In this document: positions 52,963-61,652 of the stretch, in pieces
How the letters are laid out: every line of letters begins with the position of its first letter
How positions within the stretch are numbered: the stretch's first letter is position 1
Assembly: GCF_005877905.1 (NCBI RefSeq)
Contig: NZ_SWDV01000025.1
Location: 62,001-126,000, forward strand
DNA length: 64,000 nucleotides
Direction of reading: 5' to 3'
Source: Pseudomonas nicosulfuronedens
GTDB lineage: Bacteria > Pseudomonadota > Gammaproteobacteria > Pseudomonadales > Pseudomonadaceae
Notes under the pieces: generated by a model
Databases searched by the model: none
What the model was told of the DNA's origin: nothing
The model's input: the letters and a program-made list of their open reading frames with translations, nothing else
Translations under genes and position numbers: made by a program

Positions 52963-55900
52963 ATGACCACAGACAGCACGCCCACTCCCGAACAGCTCCT
53001 GCAGCGCATGGATCACGCACTGATCCGCGACCGCCATCGCCTGCGCCGGCAGCTCCACGAGCTGCGCAAGCAGCCCGACGACGCCAAGCTCGCCCAGTGG
53101 GCAGAGCGCTTCCAGGCCTCCTGCGCCAAGGTCGAGGCGCGCCGCGCGAGCATCCCGAAGATCCGCTACGACGACAGCCTGCCGATCGCTGCCAAGCGCG
53201 ACGAGATCAAGGCCGCGCTGGAAAAGAGCCAGGTGGTGGTGATCGCCGGCGAGACCGGTTCGGGCAAGACCACCCAGCTGCCGAAGATCTGCCTGGAGCT
53301 GGGGCGCGGCACCCACGGCCTGATCGGCCATACCCAGCCGCGCCGGCTGGCTGCGCGCAGTGTGGCCACCCGAGTCGCCGAAGAGATCGGTACGCCGCTG
53401 GGTTCACTGGTCGGCTACCAGGTGCGGTTCGAGGACCAGAGCGACGAAAGCACGCTGATCAAGCTGATGACCGACGGCATCCTGCTGGCCGAAACCCAGC
53501 ACGACCGCTACCTGGAACGCTACGACACGATCATCGTCGACGAAGCCCACGAACGCAGCCTGAACATCGACTTCCTGCTCGGCTTCCTCAAGACGCTGCT
53601 GCCGCGCCGGCCCGACCTCAAACTGATCATCACCTCGGCGACCATCGACCTGGAGCGTTTCTCCAAGCACTTCGGCGATGCGCCCATCGTTGAAGTTTCC
53701 GGCCGCACCTACCCGGTGGACACCTGGTACCGCCCGCTGGCGGCGGAAGTGGACGAGGACGGCGAGGCGCTGTTCGACGACCTCTCCGTGGACCAGGGCA
53801 TCCTCCGTGCGCTGGACGAGATCGCCGCGCACGAACGCGAGATCGGCAAGCGCCCCGGCGACGTGCTGGTATTCCTCCCCGGCGAGCGCGAAATCCGTGA
53901 TGCCGCCGACATGCTGCGCAAGGCCAACCTGCGCCACACCGAAGTGTTGCCGCTGTATGCGCGCCTGACGCCGGCCGAGCAGCAGAAGATCTTCGCGCCC
54001 ATGCCGGGGCGCAAGATCGTGCTCGCTACCAACGTCGCCGAGACCTCGCTGACGGTGCCGGGCATCCGCTACGTGATCGACAGCGGTACAGCACGCATCA
54101 GCCGCTACAGCTACCGCGCCAAGGTCCAGCGGCTGCCCATCGAAGCCGTCTCGCAAGCCAGCGCCAACCAGCGCAAGGGCCGTTGCGGCCGGGTCGAGCC
54201 GGGCATCTGCGTGCGCCTGTACAGCGAGGAAGATTTCAACGGCCGCCCGGCCTTCACCGATCCAGAAATCCTGCGCACCAACCTTGCGGCGGTGATCCTG
54301 CAGATGCTCCATCTGCGCCTGGGTGACATCGAGGCCTTCCCCTTCATCGAGCCGCCGGATGGCAAGGCGATCAACGACGGCTTCACCCTGCTGCAGGAAC
54401 TCTCGGCAGTGAACCGCGAGGGCCAGCTGACACCGCTGGGTCGCCAGCTCGCGCGCCTGCCCATCGACCCGCGCCTGGGCCGCATGCTGCTGGAGGCGGC
54501 GCAACTGGGCAGCCTGCCGGAAGTGCTCACCGTGGCCAGCGCGCTGTCGGTGCAGGACCCGCGCGAGCGGCCGATGGATCGCCAGCAGGCTGCCGACCAG
54601 GCCCATGCGCAGTGGAAGGACCCGGACTCGGACTTCGCCGCGCTGATCAACCTCTGGCGCGGCTTCGAGGAACAGCGCCAGGCGCTGGGCTCCAACCCGC
54701 TGCGCAACTGGTGTCGGAAGAACTTCCTGAATTACCTGCGCCTGCGCGAGTGGCGTGATGCGCACCGCCAGCTGACGCTGATCTGCAAGGAATTGCAGTT
54801 GCCCTTCGGCAAGCCGGAGGGCGGCTCTCGTAGGAGCGAGGGGGACGCCACCGCTATTGCTCGCGAACAGCCCAACGCGGCGAAATCCCAGGACAACAAA
54901 GGTCGCGAAGCCGCCGTCGATAAAGGTGCGAAGCAGGTTCGCGAGCAAGCTCGCTCCTACAAAGGCGGCGAACCCGAGACCAAGGCCCGCGATATCGACT
55001 ACGCCGCCGTGCACAAGGCGATCCTCTCCGGCCTGCTCAGCCAGATCGGGCAGAAAGCGGAGGAGGGCGATTACCTCGGCGCGCGCCAGCGGCGTTTCTG
55101 GATTCACCCCTCCAGCGTGATCGGCCGCAAGAAGCCACAATGGATCATGGCCGCCGAACTGGTGGAGACCACCAAGCTGTTCGCCCGCATGGTCGCGAAG
55201 ATCGAGCCGGACTGGCTGGAACCGCTGGCCGGGCACCTGGTGAAGAAGAACTACCTGGAGCCGCACTGGGAAAAACGCCGCGGCCAGGTGGTGGCCTACG
55301 AGCAGGTCACGCTGTACGGCCTGATCATCATCGGCCGCCGCGCCGTGCATTACGGCCCGATCGATGCAGCGGTGTCCCGCGAGATGTTCATCCGCGAGGC
55401 GCTGGTGCGCGGCGAGATCAACAGCCGCGCCAAGTGCCTGTCGGCCAATCGCCAGTTGCTGGAAAAGCTCGATGAGCTGGAAGCCAAGGCACGCCGGCGC
55501 GACATCCTCGCCGACGAGGAAACCCTGTTCGCCTACTACGACGAACGCCTGCCGGCGGACATCTACCAGTCCGCCAGCTTCGAGAAGTGGTACGAGCGCG
55601 AGCACAAGCAGCAGCCGGACCTGCTGATCATGCGCGAGGAAGACGTCCTCGCCCGCGACGCCAGCGAAGTCACTGCCGGTCTCTATCCGGATCGCCTGCG
55701 CCTGGGTGAGCTGCAATTGCCGCTCACCTATCACTTCGAGCCGGGTCATGTGCGTGACGGCGTGACCGTGCGCGTACCGGCGCCGCTACTGCCGCAGTTG
55801 CCCGCCGAACGCCTGGAATGGCTGGTGCCGGGCCTGCTGGAGGCCAAGTGCATCGAGCTGGTGCGCAGCCTGCCCAAGGCGATCCGCAAGAACTTCGTGC

Positions 55901-57051
55901 CGGTGCCGGACTTCGTCCGCGCCGCGCTGGGCAAGATGGTCTTCGCCGAGGGTTCGCTGTCCGAGTCCCTCGGCCGCGAGTTGCAGCGTATGACCGGCAG
56001 CCGTGTGCCGGAGGAGGCCTGGACGGAAGCCGAGACCCAGGTGGAAAACCACCTGCGGATGAACATCGAGGTGGTCGACGCCCGGGGCAAGTTCCTCGGC
56101 GAAGGCCGTGACCTGGCCGAACTCACCGCGCGCTTCGCCGAGGCCAGCCAGGCCGCGCTGGCGATCCCGCAGGCGGACAAGCCGCAAAAACCGGTGGAGG
56201 CCAAGGGCTTTGGCGAGGTGGCGGAGAAGGTCCAGCAGAAGGTCGCCGGGCTGTCGATGACGGTCTACCCGGCGCTGGTGGAAGAGGCCGGCGTGGTCAA
56301 GGAAAACCGCTTCCCGACCCAGGCCGAGGCCGATTACCAGCACCGCCGCGCCCTGCAACGCCTGTTGCTGCAACAGCTGGCCGAGCCGGCCAAGTTCCTG
56401 CGCAGCAAGCTGCCGGGGCAGACCGACATGGGCCTGCTCTACCGTGAGCTGGGCCGTGTCGAATCGCTGGTGGAGGACATCCTGCTGGCCAGCCTGGACA
56501 GCGCCATTCTCGACGGTGAAAGCAGCCTGCCGCGCGATGGCGCCGGGCTTGCGTCGCTGGCCGAGAGGAAGCGCGGTGCCTGGACCGAGCACGCCGAACG
56601 CATCGCTCGCCTGACTCTGGAAATCCTCAAGCTCTGGCACGGCCTGCAGAAGCGCTTCAAGGGCAAGGTCGACCTGGCCATGACGGTGCCGCTCAACGAC
56701 GTGAAGGGGCAACTGGCCAAGCTGGTCTACCCCGGTTTCGTGCGCGACACACCGCTGGAATGGCTGAAGGAATACCCGCGCTACCTGAAGGCGGTCGAGC
56801 AGCGCCTGGACAAGGTCGCCGGGCAGGTCCAGCGCGATCGCGTGTGGAGCGGCGAGATGGCCGGCTACTGGGAACAGTACTCGGCGCGCCTGGCCAAGCA
56901 CGCCCAGGAAGGCAAGCGCGACCCGGAACTGGTGATGTACCGCTGGATGCTGGAGGAGTACCGCGTCTCGCTGTTCGCCCAGCAACTGGGGACGAAGCTG
57001 CCGGTGTCGGACAAGCGCCTGTCCAAGCAATGGAGCCAGGTCGAGGCCTGA
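52963..57051 (+). CDS. hrpA: ATP-dependent RNA helicase HrpA, with an in-frame REPIN insertion
   Basis: This 1362-residue DEAH-box helicase has GETGSGKTTQLPK (motif I), DEAHERSLNIDFLL (motif II), SATIDLERF (III) and QRKGRCGRVEPG (VI), followed by winged-helix/HA2/OB regions and the long HrpA C-terminus. In E. coli HrpA rescues stalled ribosomes. Between LICKELQLPFGK (about residue 616) and DIDYAAVHKAIL (about 680), a ~58-residue low-complexity stretch is encoded by two inverted REP sequences (54830-54960) without breaking the frame. This explains the length above the usual ~1300. The linker position suggests the insertion is tolerated. The start is ATG 52963. Confidence 0.95.
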   Translation: MTTDSTPTPEQLLQRMDHALIRDRHRLRRQLHELRKQPDDAKLAQWAERFQASCAKVEARRASIPKIRYDDSLPIAAKRDEIKAALEKSQVVVIAGETGSGKTTQLPKICLELGRGTHGLIGHTQPRRLAARSVATRVAEEIGTPLGSLVGYQVRFEDQSDESTLIKLMTDGILLAETQHDRYLERYDTIIVDEAHERSLNIDFLLGFLKTLLPRRPDLKLIITSATIDLERFSKHFGDAPIVEVSGRTYPVDTWYRPLAAEVDEDGEALFDDLSVDQGILRALDEIAAHEREIGKRPGDVLVFLPGEREIRDAADMLRKANLRHTEVLPLYARLTPAEQQKIFAPMPGRKIVLATNVAETSLTVPGIRYVIDSGTARISRYSYRAKVQRLPIEAVSQASANQRKGRCGRVEPGICVRLYSEEDFNGRPAFTDPEILRTNLAAVILQMLHLRLGDIEAFPFIEPPDGKAINDGFTLLQELSAVNREGQLTPLGRQLARLPIDPRLGRMLLEAAQLGSLPEVLTVASALSVQDPRERPMDRQQAADQAHAQWKDPDSDFAALINLWRGFEEQRQALGSNPLRNWCRKNFLNYLRLREWRDAHRQLTLICKELQLPFGKPEGGSRRSEGDATAIAREQPNAAKSQDNKGREAAVDKGAKQVREQARSYKGGEPETKARDIDYAAVHKAILSGLLSQIGQKAEEGDYLGARQRRFWIHPSSVIGRKKPQWIMAAELVETTKLFARMVAKIEPDWLEPLAGHLVKKNYLEPHWEKRRGQVVAYEQVTLYGLIIIGRRAVHYGPIDAAVSREMFIREALVRGEINSRAKCLSANRQLLEKLDELEAKARRRDILADEETLFAYYDERLPADIYQSASFEKWYEREHKQQPDLLIMREEDVLARDASEVTAGLYPDRLRLGELQLPLTYHFEPGHVRDGVTVRVPAPLLPQLPAERLEWLVPGLLEAKCIELVRSLPKAIRKNFVPVPDFVRAALGKMVFAEGSLSESLGRELQRMTGSRVPEEAWTEAETQVENHLRMNIEVVDARGKFLGEGRDLAELTARFAEASQAALAIPQADKPQKPVEAKGFGEVAEKVQQKVAGLSMTVYPALVEEAGVVKENRFPTQAEADYQHRRALQRLLLQQLAEPAKFLRSKLPGQTDMGLLYRELGRVESLVEDILLASLDSAILDGESSLPRDGAGLASLAERKRGAWTEHAERIARLTLEILKLWHGLQKRFKGKVDLAMTVPLNDVKGQLAKLVYPGFVRDTPLEWLKEYPRYLKAVEQRLDKVAGQVQRDRVWSGEMAGYWEQYSARLAKHAQEGKRDPELVMYRWMLEEYRVSLFAQQLGTKLPVSDKRLSKQWSQVEA
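54830..54960. repeat. REPIN translated inside hrpA
   Basis: The left REP begins GTAGGAGCGAG at 54830 and resumes CTCGCGAA at 54860-54867; its short loop has been replaced by 19 bp. The right REP (54938-54960, starting TTCGCGAGCAAGCTCGCTCC) is intact and inverted. The 131-bp element is read through in frame, encoding SRRSEGDATAIARE and [12 protein letters not shown]. Confidence 0.93.
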
Positions 57052-57081
57052 TGCCCGCCGCCCTGGCACAAGGATGAAGCC

Positions 57082-57675
57082 ATGCCGTCGAATCTCGAGA
57101 TAGCCGCCAACCTGATCAACCTGCTGGCGGTGCTGCTGGCGGCGCGCAACAGCGTCCACACCTGGACGCTGGGTGTGGTCGGTTGCCTGCTGTTCGGCTG
57201 GATGTTCTACACCGTGCAGTTGTACGCCGATGTAGTGCTGCAAGGCTTCTTCATCGTTACCAGCCTGATGGGCTGTTGGGCCTGGCTGCGTGGCGCTGCC
57301 GGCTCGGCACTGCCGATCAGCCGTACCGCCCCGCGCGACCTGCTGGCGATGGCGCTGCTGGCGTTCGTGGTGGCCTCCGCATACGCGTGGCTGCTGCACC
57401 ATTTCACCGATGCCTACGCGCCGTGGGTCGACTCGCTGGTGCTGGCCTTCAGCGTGCTGGCGCAGCTCCTGCTCATGCGCCGGCGCCTGGAGAACTGGTT
57501 CATCTGGCTGCTGGTGAACAGCCTCGCGGTGCCCCTGTACGCCTCCCGAGGCCTGTACCTGACCGCGGCGCTCTACCTGCTGTTCTGGTTCAACGCCTGG
57601 TATGGCCTGTACTGCTGGCGCATTGAACTGCGCGCGCAAGGCCGTAGCTTGGCTGTGGCGGGAGTGCCGGCCTGA
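57082..57675 (+). CDS. pnuC: PnuC-family nicotinamide riboside / NMN transporter
   Basis: The 197-residue inner-membrane protein has about seven helices and a PnuC fold. The characteristic region NSVHTWTLGVVGCLLFGWMFYTVQLYADVVLQGFFIVTSLMGCWAW includes the conserved tryptophans that form the substrate site. Uptake of nicotinamide riboside is by facilitated diffusion, driven by intracellular phosphorylation by NadR. It overlaps the nadR start by 1 nt (TGATG). The start ATG 57082 has AAGGA about 9 nt upstream. Confidence 0.92.
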   Translation: MPSNLEIAANLINLLAVLLAARNSVHTWTLGVVGCLLFGWMFYTVQLYADVVLQGFFIVTSLMGCWAWLRGAAGSALPISRTAPRDLLAMALLAFVVASAYAWLLHHFTDAYAPWVDSLVLAFSVLAQLLLMRRRLENWFIWLLVNSLAVPLYASRGLYLTAALYLLFWFNAWYGLYCWRIELRAQGRSLAVAGVPA

Positions 57676-58700
57676 TGGTCGAGGCCGGGTTGATCGTCGG
57701 CAAGTTCTCGCCCTTGCACCTGGGGCATGAGCACCTGATCCGCCGGGCGCAGCAGCACTGCCAGCGACTCTACCTGCTGTGCTATTCCCTGCCGGAAATG
57801 CCCGGCTGCCCGGCGGTGCTACGGCAAAAGTGGCTGCAGGATCGCTTCCCGCAGTTGCCCTACTGGGTTGTCACGCCCCGGCAGGTGGCGGCCTGGCGAT
57901 CGGCGGGCAAGGCGTTGCCCGACTTGCCGGCGAACGACGCGGCGGAAGTCCTGCACCGGCAGTTCGTCGCCGACTTCTGCCGCGAGGTGATCGGTGAGAC
58001 CGTGCAGGCGGTGTTCACCAGCGAGGACTACGGCGATGGCTTCGCGGCCCACCTGACCACCTGCTTTGGCCATCCGGTGCGGCATGTCAGCGTGGACCGC
58101 CTGCGCGTCACGGTGCCGGTCTCGGGCACGGCGCTACGAGGCGATGTGCATACGCTGCGCGGCTTCCTCGCGCCGACGGTCTACGCGGACTTCGTCGATC
58201 GCGTGGTTTTCCTCGGTGGCGAGTCCACCGGCAAGTCGAGTCTCTGCCAACGGTTGGCGCAGGTGACGGGGACTGGATTCGTGGCTGAGTACGGCCGTGA
58301 ACTGTGGGAAGAAAAGGGCGGGGCACTGGTCTACGACGACCTGCTGCACATCGCCCAAACGCAGGTGGCGCGGGAAGCGGAGGCGTGCGCGAAAGCAGCG
58401 CGCTACCTGTTCTGCGATACCTCGCCGCTGACCACGCTGCTCTACTGCCAGTCGATGTTCGGCCGCGCCGAAGAAGCCTTGCAGCGGCTGGCCGAGCGCC
58501 CCTACGCACGAGTTTTCCTTTGCGCCGACGACTTCCCCTTCGTACAGGATGGCACGCGCCGCGAAGAGGATTTTCGCCGCTGGCAGCAGGCCTGGTACGT
58601 CACCGAGCTGCAACGGCGCGGGATCGAATACCAGGTGCTGTATGGGACGCTGGAGCAGCGCACGGAGCAGGTTCTCCGCGCGCTGGACTGGCAGCCTTAG
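57675..58700 (+). CDS. nadR: NadR-like bifunctional NMN adenylyltransferase / ribosylnicotinamide kinase
   Basis: The 341-residue protein begins with a nucleotidyltransferase domain (GLIVGKFSPLHLGHEHLI, HxGH motif; VSGTALRGDVH in the ISSTxxR position) and continues into a P-loop kinase (VVFLGGESTGKSSLCQRLAQ from about residue 179). It makes NMN from nicotinamide riboside and then NAD+. It lacks the N-terminal helix-turn-helix repressor of enterobacterial NadR, so it is an enzyme only. It is coupled to pnuC and overlaps the convergent GST gene by 4 nt. Confidence 0.93.
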   Translation: MVEAGLIVGKFSPLHLGHEHLIRRAQQHCQRLYLLCYSLPEMPGCPAVLRQKWLQDRFPQLPYWVVTPRQVAAWRSAGKALPDLPANDAAEVLHRQFVADFCREVIGETVQAVFTSEDYGDGFAAHLTTCFGHPVRHVSVDRLRVTVPVSGTALRGDVHTLRGFLAPTVYADFVDRVVFLGGESTGKSSLCQRLAQVTGTGFVAEYGRELWEEKGGALVYDDLLHIAQTQVAREAEACAKAARYLFCDTSPLTTLLYCQSMFGRAEEALQRLAERPYARVFLCADDFPFVQDGTRREEDFRRWQQAWYVTELQRRGIEYQVLYGTLEQRTEQVLRALDWQP

Positions 58701-59401
58701 TCGCGCTTGGGGATGTTCAACCCGCGCTGTACCGCCGGCCGCGCGAGGAAACGCTCGAGCACGCGCTTCACGTTCTGGAAGTTCTCGAAGCCCACCAGAT
58801 CGCCCGCCTCATAGAAGCCGACCAGATTGCGAATCCACGGGAAGCTGGCGATGTCGGCGATGGTGTAGCGCTCGCCCATGATCCAGTCGCGGCCTTCCAG
58901 GTGGCGGTCGAGCACGGCCAGCAGGCGTCTGGACTCGTCCACGTAGCGCTGCAGCGGGCGCTTGTCCTCGTAGTCCTTGCCGGCGAATTTGTTGAAGAAG
59001 CCGATCTGCCCGAACATCGGGCCGATCCCGCCCATCTGGAACATCAGCCACTGCAGGGTTTCATAGCGGCCGCTGGCGCCGGGTGCGATCAGCGAATCAG
59101 TCTTGTCGGCGAGGTAGACCAGGATCGCGCCGGACTCGAACAGCGCCAGTGGCTTGCCGTCAGGGCCGTTGGGGTCGAGGATCGCCGGGATCTTGTTGTT
59201 CGGGTTCAGCGAGAGGAATTCCGGGGACAGCTGGTCGTTGCGCTCGAAGCTGACCAGGTGCGGCTCGTAGGGCAGGCCGAGCTCTTCCAGCATGATCGAC
59301 ACCTTCACGCCGTTGGGCGTGGGCAGCGAGTACAGCTGCAGGCGGTCAGGGTGTTCGGCGGGCCATTTGCGGGTGATGGGGAACGCGGAAAGGTCTGGCA
59401 T
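58697..59401 (-). CDS. Glutathione S-transferase-like protein (YfcG/YghU type)
   Basis: This 234-residue protein of the GST superfamily has an N-terminal thioredoxin-like domain (LQLYSLPTPNGVKVSIMLEELGLPYEPHLV), glutathione-site residues NPNNKIPAILDPNGPDGKPLALFESGAILVYLA and an all-helical C-terminal domain (YTIADIASFPWIRNL). The N-terminal threonine/asparagine region (PTPNG) is typical of the Nu-class disulfide-bond reductases YfcG/YghU. It probably reduces organic disulfides or peroxides. It overlaps nadR at the 3' end. Confidence 0.9.
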   Translation of the reverse strand: MPDLSAFPITRKWPAEHPDRLQLYSLPTPNGVKVSIMLEELGLPYEPHLVSFERNDQLSPEFLSLNPNNKIPAILDPNGPDGKPLALFESGAILVYLADKTDSLIAPGASGRYETLQWLMFQMGGIGPMFGQIGFFNKFAGKDYEDKRPLQRYVDESRRLLAVLDRHLEGRDWIMGERYTIADIASFPWIRNLVGFYEAGDLVGFENFQNVKRVLERFLARPAVQRGLNIPKRD

Positions 59402-59535
59402 GCATACTCCGGTCAGGTGAGCGGGACTTTGAGTCGGCCCTCAGGATAGTCCTCCGTGCGCCGATGGTCATGACCCGTGCGCGACAAACCGGTATGGTGC
59501 GGGCCCACACCCGGTCACTGGAAAAGGAACCCACC

Positions 59536-59973
59536 ATGAGCCTGCAAGGCACTTACGATCCGCAGAACATCTTCGCCCAGATCATTCGTGGCGAGGCTCC
59601 CTGCTACAAGCTGTACGAGGACGACGACGTGCTCGCCTTCCTCGATCTGTTCCCGCAGTCCTACGGCCATGCCCTGGTCATCCCGAAGAACTCCCCGGCG
59701 CGCAACATCCTCGAAGTCGACCCCGATGCGCTGGCCAAGGTGATGCGTGTGGTGCAGCGCCTGACCGGCGTGATTGTCGACGAGCTCAATCCCGATGGCG
59801 TGCAGGTCGCCCAGTTCAATGGCGCGCCGGCCGGGCAGACGGTGTTCCACATCCACGTGCATATCGTCCCGCGCTATGCCGGCGAAGGCCTGGGCATCCA
59901 CGCGGCGAACAAGGCTGATGCGGGGGAGCTGGAGAAGCTGCAGGCGCGCCTCGTTGCCCGCCTGAACGGCTGA
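59536..59973 (+). CDS. HIT-family nucleotide-binding hydrolase (HinT-like)
   Basis: The 145-residue HIT protein has IRGEAPCYKLYEDDDVLAFLDLFPQSYGHALVIPK at the start and the His triad HIHVHIVPRY at about 100-110. It probably hydrolyses purine nucleoside phosphoramidates or dinucleotides. I chose ATG 59536 because AAAAGGAAC precedes it and the frame before it (from 59464) is not conserved in character. It stands alone, divergent from the GST gene upstream and convergent with the lipoprotein gene. Confidence 0.92.
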   Translation: MSLQGTYDPQNIFAQIIRGEAPCYKLYEDDDVLAFLDLFPQSYGHALVIPKNSPARNILEVDPDALAKVMRVVQRLTGVIVDELNPDGVQVAQFNGAPAGQTVFHIHVHIVPRYAGEGLGIHAANKADAGELEKLQARLVARLNG

Positions 59974-59992
59974 GGCGCACCTAGGCCGGCGG

Positions 59993-60412
59993 TTACTCGA
60001 CCGCCGGCTTGATGTCGAAACCGGTGCGGTTGTCGCTGACGATGCGGAAGGCGTTGTTGCCGCCGGGCTCCAGTGGCACCAGCAGTTCACGGCGCAACAT
60101 GGCCTTGCTGCAAAGGCCGTCGCCGTCCTTGTCGCCGATGATGCCGACCACGTGCTTGCCCACCGGTACATGGAAGCTGGCCGACTCGCCCTTGCCGATG
60201 CGCGCGGCTATTTCATGGTCGATGGTGAGGGCGACGAAGCAGCCGCCGCCGATGTAGCCGACGTCACGGGTGACGTCGACCTTGACGCTGTCCTTGCCCG
60301 GTTGCTGGTAGGCCAGCAGGCGGTCGGCGGGCACAGGTTGGACTTCATCGCTCTGGTACGAAGCACAGCCGGAAAGCGTGAGCAGGGACAGGACGGCAAG
60401 GATCGAACGCAT
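59993..60412 (-). CDS. Putative lipoprotein
   Basis: The 139-residue protein has a lipoprotein signal (MRSILAVLSLLTLSGCAS, lipobox LSGC, lipidated C16). The mature part is beta-rich, with GGGCFVALTIDHEIAARIGKGESASFHVPVGKHVVGIIGDKDGDGL, which resembles PEGA-like or small periplasmic carrier folds found in other Pseudomonas lipoproteins. No enzyme family was recognised. An inverted repeat (59985-60008) that overlaps the stop may act as terminator. Confidence 0.78.
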   Translation of the reverse strand: MRSILAVLSLLTLSGCASYQSDEVQPVPADRLLAYQQPGKDSVKVDVTRDVGYIGGGCFVALTIDHEIAARIGKGESASFHVPVGKHVVGIIGDKDGDGLCSKAMLRRELLVPLEPGGNNAFRIVSDNRTGFDIKPAVE

Positions 60413-60587
60413 AGACTTCCTCCATGGACAATGCAGCCTAGGCTAGCCCATCCGGCCGGTTTCCGTCGGGTTGCCTCCGCGTTGTGGGAAATTGGAGTAG
60501 TCTTCAGCACATGTGAGTCGGGCTGGAGTGCCCGGCCGCCGCCATTGAGGCCGACCCGCCGGGCGGTCGAGCCAAGGAGCAGGGCCG

Positions 60588-61652
60588 ATGCACCGCAACA
60601 GCGACCCCGACCACCTGTTCGAGTCCAGCGCCGGACCGACCGGCCTGGAGGAAGCCGACCACCGCCTGCTGATGCGGCTGATCTTCGGTTGCACCGGGGC
60701 GACCCTGGGGGTGTTCTCGATCCTGCAGTACTTTGCCGGCAATCTCTGGCTGGCTGGCGCCGAACTGGCTACCTGCGGGCTGTTGCTGTGGGCGGCGCAC
60801 CGGCTCCAGCGCGTCCGCCGACTGGTGCCCTGGATCATCGCGTACCTGCTGCCGACCTTCTGTTTCATCCTCTACATCATCGTCATGCCCAACGCTTCGG
60901 CGTCGGCTTTCGTCTGGGTCTATCTGATGCCGGTGATGGCCTATCTGCTGCTGGGCAAGTGGCGCGGCTTCCTGCTCGCCGTGCCGTTCATGCTGATCGC
61001 CACGCTCATGTACCTGCACGCCAACCGGGTGCGACTGGATGCGCCGGGGTTGATCGACATCGGTAACGGCATTTTCTGCGGCGTGCTGGTGATCGCTTTC
61101 ATGCATGTCTATGAAGAACGCCGCGCCGCCGCCTACAAGCAGCTGCGGCACCTGGCGCTGACCGATGCGCTGACCGGTGTAGCCAGCCGCGAGAGCTTCC
61201 AGCGCACGTTACGTCGTTGCATCCAGGAGGCCGCACGCTACGAAACGCGGCTGGTGCTGGTGGTGCTGGACGTCGACCACTTCAAGAACATCAATGACCA
61301 GTGGGGGCACGATGCTGGTGACAAGGCGCTGCAGCATTTGTGCAATCGCCTGCGCCACCGCCTGCGTGCCACCGACCTGATCGGCCGGCTTGGTGGCGAG
61401 GAGTTCGGTCTGCTGCTGCCCTTCACCGACCGCTTCGACGCCAAGCCGCTGGTGGAATCCCTGCGCCGCGACATCGATGAGGCGCCGCTGATGTATCACG
61501 GGGAGCGCATCGAGATTTCCGCGACCTTCGGCCTCGCCGAGTGGCCGGGCGACGGCCTGGATGCCGACGAACTCTACCGCTGCACCGACCGCCGCCTGTA
61601 TCGCGGGAAGGCCGAGGGCCGAAACCGCCTGGTCTACAGCGACACCGCCTGA
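60588..61652 (+). CDS. Membrane diguanylate cyclase (GGDEF domain)
   Basis: This 354-residue protein has five or six N-terminal membrane helices (about 28-180) of a MASE-type, histidine-poor sensor and a single GGDEF domain (about 188-350). The active-site motif is GGEEF, with RATD five residues upstream (inhibitory I-site) and LTDALTGVASR at the domain start, so it should make c-di-GMP and be product-inhibited. I chose ATG 60588, with GGAGCAGG upstream. It is convergent with the acyltransferase and overlaps it by 19 nt. Confidence 0.9.
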   Translation: MHRNSDPDHLFESSAGPTGLEEADHRLLMRLIFGCTGATLGVFSILQYFAGNLWLAGAELATCGLLLWAAHRLQRVRRLVPWIIAYLLPTFCFILYIIVMPNASASAFVWVYLMPVMAYLLLGKWRGFLLAVPFMLIATLMYLHANRVRLDAPGLIDIGNGIFCGVLVIAFMHVYEERRAAAYKQLRHLALTDALTGVASRESFQRTLRRCIQEAARYETRLVLVVLDVDHFKNINDQWGHDAGDKALQHLCNRLRHRLRATDLIGRLGGEEFGLLLPFTDRFDAKPLVESLRRDIDEAPLMYHGERIEISATFGLAEWPGDGLDADELYRCTDRRLYRGKAEGRNRLVYSDTA

